24,981 bases of DNA from Spongospora subterranea (Eukaryota > Endomyxa > Phytomyxea > Plasmodiophorida > Plasmodiophoridae): positions 1 to 24,981 of the forward strand of contig OUQQ01000268.1 of the NCBI GenBank assembly GCA_900404475.1, read 5' to 3'. The notes below the pieces were generated by a model, which had not been told where the DNA came from, made no database searches, and worked only from the letters and a program-made list of their open reading frames with translations. How positions within the stretch are numbered: the stretch's first letter is position 1; each line of letters starts with the position of its first letter. The position numbers and the translations under genes were made by a program. This document shows, piece by piece, positions 10,595-20,695 of this stretch.

Positions 10595-10801
10595 TGCCGG
10601 ACACGCCTTTATCACATCACAACGACACCACGCGCTTTTTCGGCAGGTCAAGGGACCTTGCAGACGCACGAAACGATGAAACAGATTTGAAAAAGGGATG
10701 AGTACCATGAGCGACACAGAGCTACAGACTTAGAACGGTCCATCAAACCCTGTCACAATCATTTCGGATAAACAGCGCGTAAGAAAATGGGGTGTATGAA
10801 G

Positions 10802-10807
10802 GTTTAT
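10802..10807 (-). terminator. Poly(A) signal of API5
   Basis: AATAAA on the minus strand lies about 45 nt past the API5 stop (10850) and before the ADA1 start. Position and sequence fit a cleavage/polyadenylation signal. Confidence 0.5.
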
Positions 10808-10849
10808 TAAAATGACTGGACTTGAAGGGACAGTAAATATTATTGCTGA

Positions 10850-13382
10850 TCACTTTGATTTAGTTTTCTTTTGACTTCGAACCGTCTTCGGAAACGTGTT
10901 CGCTTTCCTGGCACGCTTCTTGGGAGTGAAAACCGGCTATAATGTATGGGAAATAAAAATGACGATGAAACGCTACGATTTGATCCCAGTCTACCTTAGC
11001 ATGAGCATTGTCATGGGCAGCACTTGACTTCTTCGCTTGTAATGCAGGCTTGTTGCTAATTTTGTTTTTTTGCTGATTTTTAATAGATCCCGGTCCTCGC
11101 CATGACATGGTAATACCAGAGGTACTAAAAGTTGGTTTCGGCTTCAGCATTAGGGCACCAAACGTGGCAATATTTTGCAACGCCAACGTCGGTGTGTTCA
11201 ACTGCTTGATGGCCTCCCTGATATCAATTGAGAACAAAAACAAAAAAAGGTTAGAGAGCGTACTTAATCTCAGATAGTTGTTTTTGATCTTTTGTTGAGC
11301 CCAATATGCTTTTATAGTTGTTTAACGTCGAAGTAAACATCTGTAATTGCTGATTCGCCTCACTGATTGCAAATTAAATCACAGTTAGAACAACCGCATT
11401 ATTCTGTAACCTGTTGATAAACGCCATACGACTGTTGAACATATCTTTTTTTTGTGCTAATTCGTTGGAAGAATCAGAAGGTTGACCTGTTGGCGTGAAA
11501 ATACCTAGAACCTAAACGTCAAAATGTTTGTGTCAGAAGAGAAAAAAACCGACAAAAAACAGACGAATAGACGACATTTCGGATAGCAACAGCGGATTTG
11601 GACGCGACCGCTACAAAGGCAGAAATGACACATTCAAATTCGGCAATTTGTAACGCTGTTGATAAAGGCTTCGGTTTGGATGACAGGCTGCATAATAAAC
11701 TCCACAACAGCGAAAGCGACTCCTGCGCCGCCGAAGGTTCAATTGATTCTGACGCATTGTAGAGAACTCGAAGGGGTTGCAGCATGGGCAGCGGAGTACG
11801 ATCTGGAAGGCACACAGGCGGTAAATAAACAAACCCAGGAAAACCGCAACCATGTACCAGAGGACACAGGTATCCATAATGGAACAATATCAGAAAAGAA
11901 TGCTTTGAGAAACTTAAAACTGGTGACTGAGCTTCTCATTGAGGATGGGCCAAGATGTTGAAATAAAGTCGAGAAATATGCCATTGTGTCACTAGGTGGA
12001 AAACTGGAGTTCTTCAACCTAGAACTCATACTTTCTACCAGCGCCTTTAAAAGTTACAAATTAAAGGGTAGTATGGAACGAAATCGTCATGAACAGACCG
12101 AAGTTAAAGAGCTCATTTGCGTATTATCGACGCGAGTGACTTCAATTTTGCGAATCGTGTCGAAAAAAAACTCGATATCGGCTAGCGGTAACAAAGGGAT
12201 CGATTGATTCAGGATCAAATTGCGAATTTGAGTGACTAGCAAGCGCTGGTGATCAAAATTAGCAGCAAATGAAGGATCTTTAATAATCCCGGGCAGGTTT
12301 TGTCGAAGAAAAGTCAGTTGGCCTTGACGCAATGCCGCAGGAGTATCTGACATGTTTTAGGTCAAAGGAAAAAAACGATACCTTAAATTACCAGAATTGA
12401 TAAGGATTTCGTACAATGGCACTATTGCTGCAGAGAAGTCAATGCGAACAATACTGGAAAGCGCCGATTGAACTGTCTTTAATTCTAGTAAGCGTTGAAC
12501 TGAGTGCAAGATATCGTGCACTTTGAAAGTGGCCTCTCACCTGATACATCTTCGGCTACTAATAGCTGCTCCAGGACATATGCGACTCTGCCGACCCATT
12601 CCGGTGATTTTTCACATAACTTCTGTAATCCACGAATAGCAGACACTCGAACAATAGCCTAAAATATATGAACACTCATTTCATTACAGCATTTGACATG
12701 AACAGCCTCTGACCTCAACATCTTCACAGAAATCGAAGATAGCGTTAATGGACGCCTCTGATGGATACCAATGAAAGAATAGCGGAATTTCAGACGCTAG
12801 TAAATTCCTAACCTGGTGTGTCACAATTAGACTCAGACTATGTAAAACCATAAACTTTAGTGATCTAAAATGTGAGAAGACTTTTTCTGATGCAAATATA
12901 TAACATTGAAACAAGATTACAATCAATATCTGCAGATGGTAAACCTTTTTCAGCCGTAATATTGATATATCTCAAGATGCCGTAAATAAATCTAAAGTCT
13001 ATATTCACGGCGCAAATATTAGGAATCATGTGTCAAAATATTAACCGAAATTATGGATATAACTCATAACTATAAAACCCGGGCCGAGTTAATTCCAGGT
13101 TTCAAATCCTAGGACAGAATAGGTTTCTCAAAACAACCAATCGTAATCCCGATACATATACGGAACAGAGAGTAACCCGTTTTTGACGCCATGCTTACTG
13201 ACTTTCACATCTACATCGTGAACATGGCGCAACAATACGTCGAAATACTGTTTGGCACTCGCTACGGTCGGTGATAATTTATCACCGCCCTCGATGTTCT
13301 TCAGATGTTCTAATGCGGAATATATCTGGCTAACGCCCGATCCCGGAGCTGTTACCGCTCCACCAACAACGGTCACCGCCAT
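10850..13382 (-). CDS. API5: API5-like apoptosis inhibitor / nuclear HEAT-repeat protein
   Basis: Eleven exons (13382-13203, 12812-12714, 12658-12541, 12499-12392, 12346-12099, 12044-11858, 11802-11561, 11511-11411, 11362-11264, 11217-10995, 10936-10850) encode 563 residues; human API5 has 524. Diagnostic blocks are QIYSALEHLKN, SEIPLFFHWYPSEASINAIF with FCEDVE (human FIPKFFKHFPELADSAINA, LCEDEDV), the HEAT-like helices RLLELKTVQSALSSIVRID and LTFLRQNLPGI, then the C-terminal MSWRGPGSIKN corresponding to human LSWKPVQK. The last exon, TPKKRARKANTFPK, is a basic nuclear localisation signal. It appears only if a 58 nt intron is removed; unspliced, the frame gives an unrelated acidic tail. API5 is a nuclear HEAT/ARM scaffold linked to survival and mRNA export. 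Intron 1 is 390 nt; the other nine are 41-58 nt. The exon 7 donor has alternatives at +12 and +15 nt. Confidence 0.9.
12813..13202 (-). other. Outsized 390 nt first intron of API5
   Basis: The exon-to-exon join (KV to RNLLAS) needs removal of 390 nt, from GTCAGT to CACCAG. That is about seven times the usual intron length in this window. The interior is A/T-rich, and I see no extra exon that API5 homology would require. No convincing snoRNA boxes or tRNA could be confirmed by eye. Confidence 0.6.
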
Positions 13383-16076
13383 TACGGACTATTGAACCCC
13401 TCTCGACTTTGATTCACACTATATTGACACTCAACCACTCGAACTGCGCGTGCAATCTGACACGTCAGGGTCGTGCGGCCTCAGGAAGGTTGCGCCGCTC
13501 TGCTGGGATCAGAGTCGAGGAAGTACCAGTGGCTGTGTCAACTGAGGCATCAAGTACTGGTTGACGCGCTGTGTTTCAGCCAACGTTTGAGTTCGAAACA
13601 GAGGAAGGGACGGATGTGTTGATTTGAAGGTTGATATTGAAACTGATCGACAACTACGTTGAGTTGTAAACGTAGGATATGTATTGTCTCGTTCAACTCA
13701 TTTGGCCATGCATTCGGACGTCAATGTGCTGATTGCCATTGTACCGTCTCGTTGTCGAAGCCCCCAACAAATCTGTCTCTTCACTTTGTTTCAGAGGCAA
13801 GGAACTGGTGGCGGCGTGGCTCAATTGTTCTTCTAAAGAAGGCTTTGAGGCCAGAGGGGTTCGACGGCCTATAGTCTAATGAGCCTGTTCATGCTTTTCA
13901 GCAGTTCCACACTGTTGATCACCCAGTCGATGAACGCAATGGTCCCGCAGCCATTATTCTGGACATTGACATGTTCCGAGCGGCGACATGAACTGCATTT
14001 GACATGTTGACGCTTCGATTCATTGTAGACACCTTTACCATTCTTAAGGCCTTGCCTGCGGCAACCTTGAGGAACTGTAAGTTTCCGAGCAACGGGTAAT
14101 GTCCAGAAAAAATGCAGTGGGACCATTGCGTTTCTGTCGTTGACAGCAGCCGTGAAGTTCTCGCGGTAAGCAAGTACAACGTGTAGCCTTTGACCCAGAA
14201 CTCGTTTGATGGCCGAGGGTTGGCGATGGGGCGCTCATCCCCGCCGGCATGGCTGCTCATCTCAATGTCCGACCCCAGCGAAATTGTGCCGCGCTCCCCA
14301 CTTCGGAAAGAGATTGTTGAATGGCGAACAGAGTCCTTACGATCGATGTGATCGCCGGAATCACCCCGTTGAGTAAAATCACGGGAATCGCACGCAGGGG
14401 CACTGGGCACCCTGCAAGGACGCTATCGTTCGTCCTTGCATCTCGCCTATTGCATTGTGCTTTCGTACAATAGTCAACGCGATGGCGACCAGAATGAAGG
14501 AAGGAACACCCACACACCGTGTCGCCATCCATAATCGGCCTCTCGGGTACATCAGTCGAGACTTTACTCATCCGGCGCCTACACCGGTGTTTCGAATGCC
14601 GAATCTCGATGGCAGGACTTTGGTTTGCGAATCAGAGTGGCGAATTTCTTGATGGATCCTCCACATGATAATGATCATATCTGTTATCAATGACCATTCA
14701 GTGTCAGCTGATATACAAATCTGTGTATGCTGGTCATTGTCAATATTCATCCGCACGACCTGGTTTCGCCATTCGGTCCATCAAGTCGCCGCGTTGATCA
14801 CGTTCTTCTTACGCGCGACCGAGATCGCATCGAAGGGGCCTACCTAGTGGCAGTAGTGTGGTTTCGAGTTTTCTGAGGTATCTTCTCGCAAGCGATTGTC
14901 CCAATTGTTGGGCACTCCGCTTGGAGGAATAGCGAGTTGACCCTGACATTAGCACCTGGTGTAGTTGGTGCGGTATTACCAGTGTTGAGTCGATTAGAAC
15001 CGCGATGCATTGATTGGAACGGTCTCGTTCAGCATTCGTGTTCTTGAAAACTCAAAGGTTAGAGGGTTTCTCTGCTATTTGCGGGACCCCGTTGTTTGGC
15101 CGCTGTTCTAGTATGATCGACCGGGTTCAGGTTGTTTTCACGTTCTTGGTGCTGAAATTTGGATTTAGGCGTCACGCCGCCATCAAATCGTTGCTTTTCA
15201 AACAGAGCAAAGTTGACGATCGACCGAGAGATAATATCAATGACAATTCAGAGCATTGACGTCCGATTTTTTTTGGCCAAACGGGTTTAATCAACAATAA
15301 GCCACGGTCATTGTTGTATTGGAAGCGGGCGCTTTCAAAGAGAAGTACGCTAAAGCAAAACAAACGGCCCATCAGCCACGTACTACCAAGTTAGTACGTA
15401 AATGATCGCCAGACAATCAGAGGCCATCCACCCCAGCTGGACAGGTAATATAACCATTAATCGCTATATACCTTTTGAGGCCCGACGCCAGCTTCTGCTG
15501 CGAGCACGCGCAGGAAACCCGAACAAGAACCAACATGAAAGTAGATCGATAACAACTGTTCAACGAAAAGAAGCCCTCGCTAAATGTCGCCCCTCCGATC
15601 GCGGTAGTCGACCAACAAACCTCATCCTCTACTTTCGTTCTCTCCCATCATGAAACAATATTCGAACTCAGCCGGGCCAGCTCGACAATGGCTCGTTCCG
15701 CCCACAAACGATTTCAAAATGATCATGGTCCTTCTCGAAGGTACGCACATCGCGACCGAGAACGACTCGCCTGTTGACGGGAAATCTGCAATACACGAAG
15801 CGCAGGCAATCTATATGGCGTAAGCTCTCCTGGACTTAGTTTTCAACTCGAAGTTCGTCAGAAAGGTCGCTCTTCAGATCACAGTTTCCACACGCCGGGA
15901 TTGCGCACAGCCGCCAGAAAACGCATGCATTGGAGCAGGTACGATTTTCGATTAAAGACGCTGGAGATATTGTAGCAAAATTGTAATGGGAATTGCATGA
16001 GCCCCGAACGGGACGGGATATGAAATAAAATCGACATTCGGGTACTCTCGCCCCTGTTTATATATGAATATTTGGA
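13383..16076. other. Unresolved 2.7 kb between API5 and the HECT gene
   Basis: GC content is visibly higher than in the flanking genes, so open frames occur by chance on both strands. The longest is 13919-14410 (minus, 163 codons, hydrophilic, Ser/Arg-rich N-half). Just upstream on the minus strand, near 14470-14540, a hydrophobic run reads GVPSFILVAIALTIV and could be a membrane helix. On the plus strand 15650-15930 could splice into an open product (LVPPTNDFKMIMVLLEG...). None matched a family I know, and no chain of exons was compelling. Two short inverted repeats are present: 8 bp arms near 15378-15400, and CAATGACCA/TGGTCATTG near 14689-14740. Confidence 0.4.
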
Positions 16077-19000
16077 TTACATTAAGCCGAAACCTTCGGA
16101 ATTTTGGATAGCTGTTATTAGCCTCTCTCGAAGTTTCTCCAGCGTCGAATATTCCGGGAGAAGAAGATGATTGAAGCAAGTGTGTGAAGTCGGCAACCGA
16201 TCTGAATCTGGTCCTGCAAAGCTCAAGGTTCAAGTACCATAGAGACACTTTTATAAATGAACGTACCATTTCTAGCTATAATGAAAGGTACTTTTAAATT
16301 TCCCAAACCGTTGATAGGAACGCGATCACTTCCAGTGCAGAAGGACAAAAACTTCCTTTTTTCCTCTTCACTTAACTCATGAACTACTTTCCAGAAATTA
16401 ACAATGACAGGGCTGCTTCGATTATAGTTTTCATATCTAGAACAAAAAGGGCGAGCTGTTACAATTCCAAACGAAACACAAGCATGTCGATTACTTGGCA
16501 GCGGCTTCCAAAGCATAAAAGTCGAGCACGGGCGACCCGCATATAGAAAGATCTAGCTCCTCTGGACGAAAAGCTTGCAACCAAAAACCACCACACACCA
16601 TTTCGAATCTGTTTTCATTTAGAATTTAGAAGGACCAGGAAATATCATGATTCACCCTGATTGGAATGCATGAAACTGCGTCGCAACACTAGAATTAAAG
16701 GTGTAATCGACGAAAAGATCGACATACTCCTGTCTGTTCTGGTTTGTCAACGCGATCGATGAACCGCCGGGGCATAATTCAACATTCTTGACCTCGCCAA
16801 ATAGGCTGTACTCAATCGAAAATGTCCTAGTAAAAACAGATTCGACATCTCCTGCAGACACGTTAATAATCGCAGGAGACATCGGAGGTCTTACCGTCAA
16901 ATTGGAGTAATTGCACGAGGCCTTTATGAAGCGCTGGATTGAATGTTTTCATATCTGAAAACTTAACTGTGTGATTGAGGAGTTTCTTGTAAACAACCAA
17001 TGGAAAACGAATATCCAGAATAACACTGTTGTAAATCGCTAGCCCAAGCATAATGCCTGATACAACCCATTAGAAAGAGCATGCAAACAGTCTGACATAC
17101 CTATCAGTTCAAATTCAAGTTTGGATTCAAAACTATCTTTGTTAAACCAAAACATTTGACAATCTTCATCGAAAACGAACATCCCTGGGAAAGTCTATGA
17201 GCGAATTCAGGAACAAACATAGAAAAGCATCAAGACAATACCATATGCAGGATTGAACAATTGGCGCATTAAAAGCTGGAAGAACTCCTTTTGAACACCC
17301 CCTTCGTCAACACCTTCTTCATTAACAAACTTCACCTAATACAGTGTAAAAAACGTGTGGATTCCCCAAGCGACCGCAATACTTTTAGTGGCTTCTTGAA
17401 GTCGTTACTGTTCTTTCCTTGAAGTTGAAGCAAGGTATCCGCAACGATATTGTCGCGATTAACCTGCGCGACCCAAATTCAGAGTGTCATATTGGCTGGA
17501 ACTTGAAGTTCATGCCTCAAGAACCAGGAATGGCGACGGTACTTGAGAAGAACTTTGGAACATAAACCGCATTGCGGCCTAGAAAGCATAAAGTTGAAGA
17601 ACGTCATAAAGGTAAATGGGGGTGACATACTTCATCAAACTGAGTCCTCATTTGCAAAGAGGCATCCAACTGAAGTAAATTTGATTTGAACGCGGCATCT
17701 AAAATATATGCATGGCGAGAAAAGCAAAATTCATTCGGTCTTTGCACGAACATCGCAAAATCTTGTCTATAGTCCAGCTCTAAAATGCACGTTGAAGTCG
17801 ACTGAACTTACATGATCAGCTTCTAACCTGAGTTGATAAGATCATTATGGAATTCAGTGTAAGGCAATGGTGAGGTTGAAAGTTCATTTGCTTCATATAT
17901 AATCCCCAAGAATTTCGTGGCATGGGCAAGATCAGATAAACGAGGTCCTAAAGCCCTATGCATTCATGTGAAAAACGAACGAAAGAGATGAGGAAATACT
18001 AATACCAAGTAACTGATATGTAAGACTGAACTATTCCTACAACACGGGACATATCTTCCTGGGAATTGGATGCGAACCACGATATTAAGGTTTGCCTTGT
18101 GGAAACACTGGTACTTGCCAGACCGATCATCAGTTGTTTGAGAACTGATCACGAAAATGGGATGTGAACATCGCAAACAGACATACACAAGGCACTATTA
18201 CCGTTGTGGCTAGTTGGATCTAGGAAAAAATCATTCTACAACAAATATTGGGAAAGCATCCATTATTAAATTCAGCAAATTTACTTGTAGTAATATCCAA
18301 GCAGCAAGTATGGGCTTCTCAGAGGGAGGTTCTGAACTATCAGACAGTTCAAGACGGATACGTTCAACGGCGGGTAATAGCACGTCGGAAAAGACGGTCC
18401 CAACAATATCGTCAGCGAGTATGGCCTTGAACATGTTGGCCGCCATCTGAGACGAATCCCGAGACGGAAAATACTCGCAAATCGTAGAAACATTTTTGAA
18501 AACCTATAATGACAGATCTCATAAACCTGACCACACCAGAAATGATGTTGCGCCGAACCTCTGACAGCCGAGGTGGAACAGCATCTTTATTGGACAACAT
18601 TAATGCTATGACTCCTGTGCATGCAGCTTAAACCTTCGTAAAAAAAACTATATCAAATTGTTTACCAGTTGGGTCGCATTCATCATTGATATCCGATGCT
18701 ATTGTGGAAGTTGCGGCATGAGTCAGGCAAACAGGGGCCTGGTTTTGCAAAAGTACAATTGCCTTTCTCAGCGCATCCAGATTTGATAGCGTAATGAAGC
18801 CTGAGCTCAACGACTGACAACCAACTCAACCCGAACAAATGGATACATCCTGACCATTGCTACTTGCACAGTTAACATTTGGGCAATCCTTGGTACCGCA
18901 GCCTACGCTCAACATCATATGGTATCTAACACCGACAAAGTTAGGACCCCAGCGAACAAAATCAGACAATGCCGAAGGCACTTACTCGAGAATTCGCTGT

Positions 19001-19089
19001 TTGATATTATCTTGCGCATGACTATTCGGATAATGTGTGAGAAAATTTTCACAAAAATGCAGAATCGCAGACCTATCCTGAGAGGCCAT
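16077..19089 (-). CDS. UBE3A: UBE3A/E6AP-like HECT E3 ubiquitin ligase with AZUL domain
   Basis: Eighteen exons (19089-18986, 18925-18855, 18800-18666, 18614-18559, 18503-18285, 18235-18187, 18144-18006, 17955-17828, 17779-17631, 17578-17516, 17463-17383, 17335-17242, 17184-17101, 17056-16895, 16851-16656, 16608-16495, 16436-16267, 16213-16077) give 716 residues. Residues about 40-80 form the AZUL zinc domain: [15 protein letters not shown], then [15 protein letters not shown], which keeps the four cysteines at the spacing of human UBE3A. The HECT domain fills the C-terminal half: [90 protein letters not shown] and the catalytic [18 protein letters not shown], ending GFGLM. The Cys in HTCFN forms the ubiquitin thioester. 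The middle is helical and divergent. Introns are 42-60 nt; the one at 17464-17515 is best read as GC-AG. Confidence 0.95.
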
Positions 19090-19382
19090 GTAGCTCGATC
19101 AACCAGATGCGACTACAGTTTGAGGCGCTGCGATGTCACGCGAGAGCTTATTCCATGTGCTGAACGGTAATGAAGGAATGTGGCTAATTGGGACCCGCTT
19201 TACACCACACACAGCGCCCCAGTCGACACAATCAGCACGCCACTGTCACACCTGTGTAGTCGCCCACAGATACACCGACACCCCCCACTGTGTCCCGGGA
19301 TGCGCAGCAACCTCCCACACTCTGCTGCCGGCGCGTGGGCTGCAAACATGATCGCGCAGCCTTCATTACATGAACGGGGACG
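19090..19382. promoter_or_regulatory. Divergent promoter region, HECT ligase and MED27
   Basis: 293 bp separate the two divergent start codons. An ATTGG (CCAAT on the minus strand) lies at 19187-19191, about 100 bp upstream of the HECT start, a usual place for a CCAAT box. The MED27-proximal half is C/G-rich. No gene is seen in it. Confidence 0.45.
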
Positions 19383-20688
19383 ATGATGGCGGATATCGAT
19401 GCGGCGATGAGGTTGACGTCGGGAGCCATGGGAGATATAATCTCGCTGAGGATGGCTGTCATGGACGTGTTCAAAGAATGGAAGACGGAATTTGCTGTTG
19501 ATTCCGACGCGCCAGACGCGTTTGCAGGAATTGTCAAACAGCGAAAAGTTGCCGTGGATGCGGCATTAGAGAAGTTTCGGAAATCTGTTGTAAAAATTGC
19601 AGGTATAGGCTATTGGATTTATAGTATTACAGCTAATTGAAATTGTCGTGTGCTCTCTTTGCCCGCTTTCTCAGGCCTACCTTCTCTTTCGGCAAGTGAT
19701 TTTGTAGATAGTGTATCTCTATTTATGAAGTAAGGGTTCAAAAGTTGACTGTATCTATATCTCCAACTATGCCTTGAATAGGCCGATACTGCCTTGCAGG
19801 TCATTTTCCTATCATCCTGAGCTAAGGTCTTCACTTGATGTTTCGAAAAATATGAGTGATTTATCCAGGTGGTTAGGCAGTGTTCACTCCTGATTGGTTC
19901 TCACTTCTGCCATCAAATAGTGTGTATCGATCAGGCTTACAACGAACTTTGCCAACAACTTCGCTAGACTCACCAGTCTGGTTTCCGGTGAATTCATCAG
20001 TGTAATTTCAATGCCGACAATCACAATACTATGTTTCAACGTGCCCTCTATTTTACTGCAGTCAGTTTACTGGATTTGACTCAGCAATACAAGAATTATC
20101 AACAAAGTGTGAGAATATATCTGTGCGCTTGTTGGGCGAGAGGTCTGAGAGCGGCCCTGTTACAGGATTCAGAAAATTACTGGTACGTTTCGCTTTCTTT
20201 GTGCCAACTTGAATGCTCATCATCTATCTTTGCAGCTGAACTGTGAACCCGTTTTCAAAGTCGTTGTCGGATTATCGTTTTCGCATCATCAGCATACCGA
20301 TAGTGAGCTATTTGTTGAGAAGGTTAATGTTATTGGATGGGACGAAGAACCTGAAGATTTGCTTTTCGATGAATCGAATTACAATGTTTTTCAAAAATTT
20401 GCGATCATTGCAACAGCAGTTTATGGCATGTTGCAAAAAGACGATTCGTCAAACTTGGAGAAATTGAACCAGTTTATAGTAAGTTCTCGCTCTTTATCTG
20501 AAATGTTCTTACTGTTTTCTTAGTCTTGGCTGTCTCACTATGGCGATTTGTTTGCAGCGCCTTGTGTTTCATGCCACAAATTGTTGATGTATGACTCCGA
20601 TAAGTTCTGTTTCCTTCCTCCTTTATACAGATCCATCAATGATTATCGTCCATATCACCCTCAATGCTATCAGGCTTCAAAATCATAA
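19383..20688 (+). CDS. MED27: Mediator subunit MED27
   Basis: Seven exons (19383-19602, 19675-19729, 19782-19868, 19935-20032, 20085-20182, 20236-20478, 20524-20688) encode 321 residues; human MED27 has 311. The N-terminus is a helical segment (LRMAVMDVFKEWK, FRKSVVKIAG) as in the family. The conserved C-terminal half has ISVRLLGE, CEPVFKVVVGLSF, FDESNYNVFQKFAIIATAVY, SWLSHYGDLFAAPCVSCHK and a final YHPQC. These correspond to human MSIHL, GKVLKVIVVMRSLF, SNYQVFQK, TWLRSYIKLFQAPCQRCGK and FHDTC. The two CxxC cysteines with the final His/Cys make the MED27 zinc-binding motif. MED27 belongs to the upper-tail part of Mediator. Introns are 72, 52, 66, 52, 53 and 45 nt. Exons 2-4 are poorly conserved and their boundaries less certain. 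ATG 19383 is followed by a second ATG in frame. Confidence 0.9.
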
Positions 20689-20695
20689 TATTCTA

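Noticed and set aside
10595..10717. 41-residue N-terminal extension of ADA1
   Set aside because: In frame but without family resemblance; probably 5' UTR.
10860..10994. Unspliced C-terminus of API5 (frame open through 10937-10994)
   Set aside because: Splicing out the 58 nt intron yields a basic nuclear localisation signal as expected for API5, whereas the unspliced tail is acidic and unrelated.
13070..13125. tRNA-like T-arm (GGTTTCAAATCC) on the plus strand inside the API5 long intron
   Set aside because: The loop is one base too long, one stem pair fails, and no matching A box, anticodon arm or acceptor stem could be drawn.
13919..14410. 163-codon minus-strand frame
   Set aside because: Sits in GC-rich sequence where other frames are also open; no family match and no in-phase join to the hydrophobic run upstream. 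Kept only as part of the unresolved region.
15349..15403. Plus-strand reading with KQTA...TTKLVRK resembling the histone H3 tail
   Set aside because: Only a few residues agree, the ARKS/GGK motifs are absent, and no histone-fold sequence follows. Chance similarity is likelier.
18801..18854. 33 nt intron choice in the AZUL region (GTATCC..TGTCAG)
   Set aside because: It would add residues and break the gapless AZUL alignment; the 54 nt intron keeps all four zinc cysteines in register.
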